64,000 nt of DNA, taken from positions 124,001 through 188,000 of the forward strand of contig CAVOYT010000001.1 of the NCBI GenBank assembly GCA_963700745.1, read 5' to 3'. Under the pieces are notes generated by a model. The model saw only the letters and a list, made by a program, of their open reading frames with translations, had not been told where the DNA came from and ran no database searches. Position 1 is the first letter of the stretch, and each line of letters opens with the position of its first letter. A program made the translations under genes and the position numbers. The DNA is from UBA10649 sp963700745 (GTDB lineage: Bacteria > Actinomycetota > Actinomycetes > S36-B12). Positions 60,440 through 64,000 of the stretch are shown one piece after another.

Positions 60440-61591
60440 CTAGGCGGCCCCCCGCGCGCAGGTCGGACGCGATGCGTACATGTCAGTGTCCGCGCGGTCG
60501 ATGACGGACAGCACGTCGCCGCCGTCGCATGACGCGGTGCCGACCGATACACAACCGGACCATTGGTCCTCCAGCCCGCCGATGTCCATGGCGGCGGCGA
60601 TACGCCTGGCGTAGTCACCAAGTTCCTGATCGGACCCCATGCCGATCACGACGAACTCGTCTCCGCCCCAGCGAGCCACGAGGTCGCTGTCGCGACTCGC
60701 GTGGCGAACCGCGTCAGCGCAACGTGCGATCACGAGGTCGCCAGTCCCGTGGCCGTGCTGGTCGTTGACGGCCTTCAGCCCTATGACGTCGACGAATACG
60801 GCAAAGATCGGCCGACCAAAGCGCCGGGCCGTGCTGACCAGCTGACCGGTTGAGGTCAGCAAGCCATGCCGGTTCAACAGGCCGGTCGCCTGGTCGTGCG
60901 TCGCCATCCTCTCGATGGCGCGCTGCGCGACGGCCAGCTCGGTCGCCGAACGCCGGCGTGCGTAGAGCAGCGCCGCGCTGGCGCCGATTGCAGCGAGTAC
61001 GGCGATGAGCCAGGGCATCGCGGCCTCGGGGTCTTGGCGGAGCAACATCGCCGAGACCAGGGTCAAGATGATGGTGGCTGAGACGACGAATGGCCGCCAC
61101 ACCGCCAGAAGGCCGCCGAACAGGACGGTCGTTATCAGAATCACGTCGATGGCATTGCCGGCCGGGTCAACCGTGTGCCGGTAGCTCAGAGCCCCAACGT
61201 TGACCACGATCGCGGCGGAGAAGAGCCATGGTGTCCAGGCAACCGGAACGATCCGTCCTCGGCACACGACAACCGCCACGAGGAAGAACACGCCCTGGAT
61301 CACGTCGTAGGCGTAGTAGCCGAACGGCGCGACCAGGCCCGCAGCCGCATAGGCAGCATCGAACGAAACGATGAGCAGTGCCAGCGCCAGCATTACCCAC
61401 GGCGTCTCCCGAGCCACCTGCGCCGTGACGATGGCATCGCGCCGAGCCCCAATGTCCGCATCCAACGCGGGCCGGCTCGGCCTGCTGGACTCCGCCGACA
61501 CAGATGCGGCGCGCGGTCGAAGCCTCCTCGGGCGCTCGATCCCGATCGCCGTCTCGAACGCCCAGGAGCTCGGCGCATGGGTGATGGTCAT
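60440..61591 (-). CDS. membrane diguanylate cyclase (GGDEF)
   Basis: Makes the second messenger c-di-GMP from GTP; 383 residues. After about 65 cytoplasmic residues there are six or so hydrophobic segments (about 66-210), then a GGDEF domain: DQATGLLNRHGLLTSTGQL, FVDVIGLKAVNDQHGHGTGD and VARWGGDEFVVIG. The product-inhibition site RxxD (RDSD) lies exactly five residues before GGDEF, so feedback control is expected. ATG 61591 is the start. No EAL gene is nearby. Confidence 0.93.
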   Translation of the reverse strand: MTITHAPSSWAFETAIGIERPRRLRPRAASVSAESSRPSRPALDADIGARRDAIVTAQVARETPWVMLALALLIVSFDAAYAAAGLVAPFGYYAYDVIQGVFFLVAVVVCRGRIVPVAWTPWLFSAAIVVNVGALSYRHTVDPAGNAIDVILITTVLFGGLLAVWRPFVVSATIILTLVSAMLLRQDPEAAMPWLIAVLAAIGASAALLYARRRSATELAVAQRAIERMATHDQATGLLNRHGLLTSTGQLVSTARRFGRPIFAVFVDVIGLKAVNDQHGHGTGDLVIARCADAVRHASRDSDLVARWGGDEFVVIGMGSDQELGDYARRIAAAMDIGGLEDQWSGCVSVGTASCDGGDVLSVIDRADTDMYASRPTCARGAA

Positions 61592-61678
61592 GGCTCCAAG
61601 GTAGGACCTCGATTCGGCGGGTCCATCCAAACCTTCGGCTATCCGAAGTGATCATGAATGCCGTCGAAGGCTGTCCCG

Positions 61679-63460
61679 TCAGTGAGCGTCAGCCTGACGC
61701 GCGCCAACGCGAATCGGGCCGACGGCGGTCGGCAGGACGGCCGACATGCGGGTGACCCCCGAGAGGGTCTCGAGATGCCATTCGAGTGCAATGTCGTTGA
61801 GCAGGGCTGTCCCGAGACCGGCGTGGGAGGCGGGATCCAACGGCGTTCCGTCGTTGTCGATCACGAGCGTGACGAGTCGCTGGCTGTCAGGCTGGGTGAT
61901 GGCTATCGAGATGTTGGTGGCATGCGCATGCCTGATGGCGTTTGCGCAGGATTCTGTGACGATGTCGGTGACCGCACTCGAGCAGGCGGGGTCAGCCGCG
62001 ATGTTGGCAAGGACCTCATCGGGCATCGTGATCCTTATGTCGCACAAGCCCGCCCAGGTCCCTTGAATGCGCCGGAAGTCGAGTTCGACATCGGGGACTC
62101 GACTGGTGGCGGCTGTCGGCAGGTAGTCGAGGGCATCGAGGATGCTCGTACGCTCCGCATCGACCAGTTCGGGCGTCACGCTTCCCGTGCGGACCGCGGC
62201 ATCGATGCGCAGGGCGGCGGCGTTGACAGCGCTCTGCAGGGGGCCGTGCAATGCCCGGGCGAGGGCTCTCTGCTGCTGCCACTGGGTCTGGTTGGCCCGG
62301 GCGATCTCCCATTCGAGTTCGTGCTGCAACTCGACTATCTCTTCCTCCGCATTGTCGAGTTGGTACCGAGTGGCGCGAAGGACGGCGAGGGCCCAGCCGA
62401 TGAAGATCGTGATCGCGACGTTGAGGAGAAGGGTGCCCGGAGTCCCCTGCGAGTTGGCGAGAGTCCGCTGTGCCAGAACACCGAGGACGCCAAGGACGCC
62501 AAGAGCCACGGTGAGGGCTGCTGCCCGGGCAAACGGCGTCAGCCTCGCACTGAGGGCCGAGAGGATTCGATTCGCCACGAGCGCCCCGAGCCAGATCGCA
62601 AGTGCGTTGCACAAGCTGGTAAGCAGTCCCGTGCCGATGCCGTACTTGTCGACCCGGTAGACGACCGTGAGCGCTGTGGCCACGAGCGGGAGGGCGATCT
62701 CCGGGATGGGACGACCGGTGGTCGCGTCCCTCAGCACGCTGGACCAGTTGAGGCCACGCGGCGCATCGACGGGGAAGGAAGGGGTGAACGCGACGTTGTT
62801 GGTCGCCAGGTCGTGGCTCAATGGACGCACGAGATCCTGGGCGGCCCAGCGAAGGGTTTCCACGGCGTCCTGTGGGCTGTCCTGCGCAAGGTGGTCGACG
62901 GCGGCGGTCAACTGCTCGCTGACCCGGCCCACGGTCAACTGCTGACGCTCCGCGATTGCCTTGCTCACGACGTCCCGCACATGCTCCAGTCGAGTGCGAC
63001 CCTCGCTGAGCACGCCTTGCTGATGTCGATGTTGCGCGACGGCATCTGCGGCTACCGCGGCAATGACCAGTACCACGAAGGTGGCGGCGATGTTGCTGGC
63101 GTATCCGAATGTGCTCGCGGCAGGAGGTGCCACGACCCGGTCCTTGATCAGGTACCCCAATGTCGCTGTCAGCATGATGGATGCGAGCGCGAAGGTCGCC
63201 ATTGTCAGCCACGGACGCGGCCGTGCAGCAGTGTCGCGCAGCACCGTCATGCGCGCTCCGCGCAGCACCGCGATCATCAGGATCTGGGCGATGGTCAGAT
63301 AGATGACGCGGACCGCCTGCTCGGGCATCCCGGGCGATATCAGATCGAAGAGGAACACCATCCAGCTGAAGACATAGGCGGCGATGACCACCGGCCAGCT
63401 CAGCGCCTGCGACCCACCGACGCGGTCGCGGAGCGTGCGCGGGCGAATGCTGTCCGTCAT
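61679..63460 (-). CDS. sensor histidine kinase with two membrane blocks
   Basis: A 593-residue kinase. Four hydrophobic segments occur in about 20-145, a soluble stretch (about 150-230), then a second membrane block (about 250-365), a coiled coil (NAEEEIVELQHELEWEIARA), the His box RALARALHGPLQSAVNAAAL (His near 412) and an ATPase domain (TESCANAIRHAHA, LVIDNDGTPLDPASHAGLGT). Its ATG overlaps the stop of the response regulator gene as ATGA. The stimulus is unknown. The ATP-lid differs from standard HisKA kinases, fitting the NarL-like group. Confidence 0.9.
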   Translation of the reverse strand: MTDSIRPRTLRDRVGGSQALSWPVVIAAYVFSWMVFLFDLISPGMPEQAVRVIYLTIAQILMIAVLRGARMTVLRDTAARPRPWLTMATFALASIMLTATLGYLIKDRVVAPPAASTFGYASNIAATFVVLVIAAVAADAVAQHRHQQGVLSEGRTRLEHVRDVVSKAIAERQQLTVGRVSEQLTAAVDHLAQDSPQDAVETLRWAAQDLVRPLSHDLATNNVAFTPSFPVDAPRGLNWSSVLRDATTGRPIPEIALPLVATALTVVYRVDKYGIGTGLLTSLCNALAIWLGALVANRILSALSARLTPFARAAALTVALGVLGVLGVLAQRTLANSQGTPGTLLLNVAITIFIGWALAVLRATRYQLDNAEEEIVELQHELEWEIARANQTQWQQQRALARALHGPLQSAVNAAALRIDAAVRTGSVTPELVDAERTSILDALDYLPTAATSRVPDVELDFRRIQGTWAGLCDIRITMPDEVLANIAADPACSSAVTDIVTESCANAIRHAHATNISIAITQPDSQRLVTLVIDNDGTPLDPASHAGLGTALLNDIALEWHLETLSGVTRMSAVLPTAVGPIRVGARQADAH

Positions 63461-64000
63461 GGTCTCTCGGGCATCCCGGCGGCGTCGATGTATCGGCGGA
63501 TCGCCTCGACGCGCGGGTTGACGTCGCCATGCGCGGCGATGCCGAGGGCCTGGAACACCGAGTGGAGGAGCATCTCGACGGATCGCTCGCTCACGTGTCG
63601 CGCCCTGGCGATCGCGGCGTTCGTCAGACCTTGAGCTGCCATGTGGAGGACGTCGAGCTGCTTGACGGTCAGAGCCGCCAGCGGTCGGTCAGGGGCCAGG
63701 TCGTGGCGGACTCGCTCTGACTGCTCCGCAAGGACGCTTTCGATGGCCTCGAACAGGTAGGCGGTGTCCGTCACCATGTCCTTGCGAAGGAAGCCGGCTC
63801 CCGGAGGGACCTCTGCCCCGACGAGGCCGGCGGTCCGTCGGTCAGGGTGCTTGGTCAGGAAGATCAGTGCGATATCGGGGCGCGATGCGTGCAGGACCAT
63901 CGCCAGATCCAGGCCCGACGGCCCGCCTCCGAGAGAGATGTCGAGCAGCGCGAGATCGGGATCGAACGCTCGAACCGACTCCCGGGCATCCAGCACGTTG
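63457..64000 (-). CDS. response regulator, LuxR-type (N-terminus outside window)
   Basis: About 181 codons are visible. The receiver part has the phosphorylated Asp in DLALLDISLGGGPSGLD and the switch Thr/Lys in LIFLTKHPDRRTAG. The C-terminal HTH is LTVKQLDVLHMAAQGLTNAA and HVSERSVEMLLHSVFQALGI. The recognition helix has MLLHSVFQ where NarL-type regulators usually have KTHVS..., which suggests a divergent DNA site. Coupled to the kinase that follows by ATGA overlap. The first residues of the receiver lie beyond position 64000. Confidence 0.9.
   Translation of the reverse strand, partial: NVLDARESVRAFDPDLALLDISLGGGPSGLDLAMVLHASRPDIALIFLTKHPDRRTAGLVGAEVPPGAGFLRKDMVTDTAYLFEAIESVLAEQSERVRHDLAPDRPLAALTVKQLDVLHMAAQGLTNAAIARARHVSERSVEMLLHSVFQALGIAAHGDVNPRVEAIRRYIDAAGMPERP

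Overview
The window is high-GC DNA from an actinobacterium. The evidence is a Tad/Flp pilus locus of the actinobacterial type (ssd-tadA-tadB-tadC-pilin-tadE-like) flanked by an acs gene, a Fic-like gene, a HAD-IB phosphatase gene, a DUF1998 helicase gene, topA and holB, an arrangement known from Mycobacterium and Nocardioidaceae. Many GTG starts, a lysine-rich TopA tail and several apparently leaderless genes (TANNNT box 6-8 nt before the start codon) fit this. I would place it in or near Propionibacteriales (Nocardioides/Aeromicrobium-like), but the genus is a guess.

Layout. 1-13.2 kb: acs (cut by the window edge), a Fic-like protein, an alcohol dehydrogenase, a HAD phosphatase, the Tad pilus operon, an MFS exporter, the helicase and a STAS protein. 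13.2-22.8 kb: a P1B-type metal ATPase, the H+-pyrophosphatase hppA, then topA-tmk-holB with a cysteine-cluster gene. 22.8-31.6 kb: a membrane protein, a secreted tripeptidyl-aminopeptidase-like lipoprotein, a secreted metallophosphatase, a second MFS exporter, a methyltransferase, adenosine deaminase, a secreted Ig-repeat protein and tRNA-Thr(CGT). 31.7-37 kb: histidine kinase, response regulator, ABC ATPase and FtsX-type permease in one direction, probably a signalling/efflux module. 37-48.3 kb is accessory: a TetR-YrdB-SRPBCC operon behind a 39-bp palindrome, a secreted phospholipase-A2-like protein, a decayed IS6-type element, two YciI genes, an ArsR gene with a tandem SRPBCC protein, a divergent HTH/hydrolase pair over a shared operator, and badly frame-broken threonine aldolase and zinc peptidase genes. 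48.4-64 kb: a seven-helix membrane protein with glutaminase, a beta-propeller/MoaD pair, ArsR-SRPBCC, isochorismatase, acetyltransferases, a SigJ-like sigma factor lacking an internal segment, MaoC with an acyl-CoA dehydrogenase, a class-C beta-lactamase-like protein, a GGDEF protein, and a histidine kinase/response regulator pair cut by the right edge.

Quality warning. At least 15 genes carry single-base frame changes, most of them gains of one base and several in G or C runs; they are concentrated at 45.6-48.1 kb. Even conserved genes (ssd, adenosine deaminase, the metal ATPase) are hit, so sequencing or assembly error is the likeliest cause. Broken genes are therefore given their full span, with the probable break point. 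No CRISPR array, prophage or intact insertion sequence was found. I did not find a clearly new system; the least explained items are the operator-linked SRPBCC modules, the phospholipase-A2-like secreted protein and the propeller/MoaD pair.
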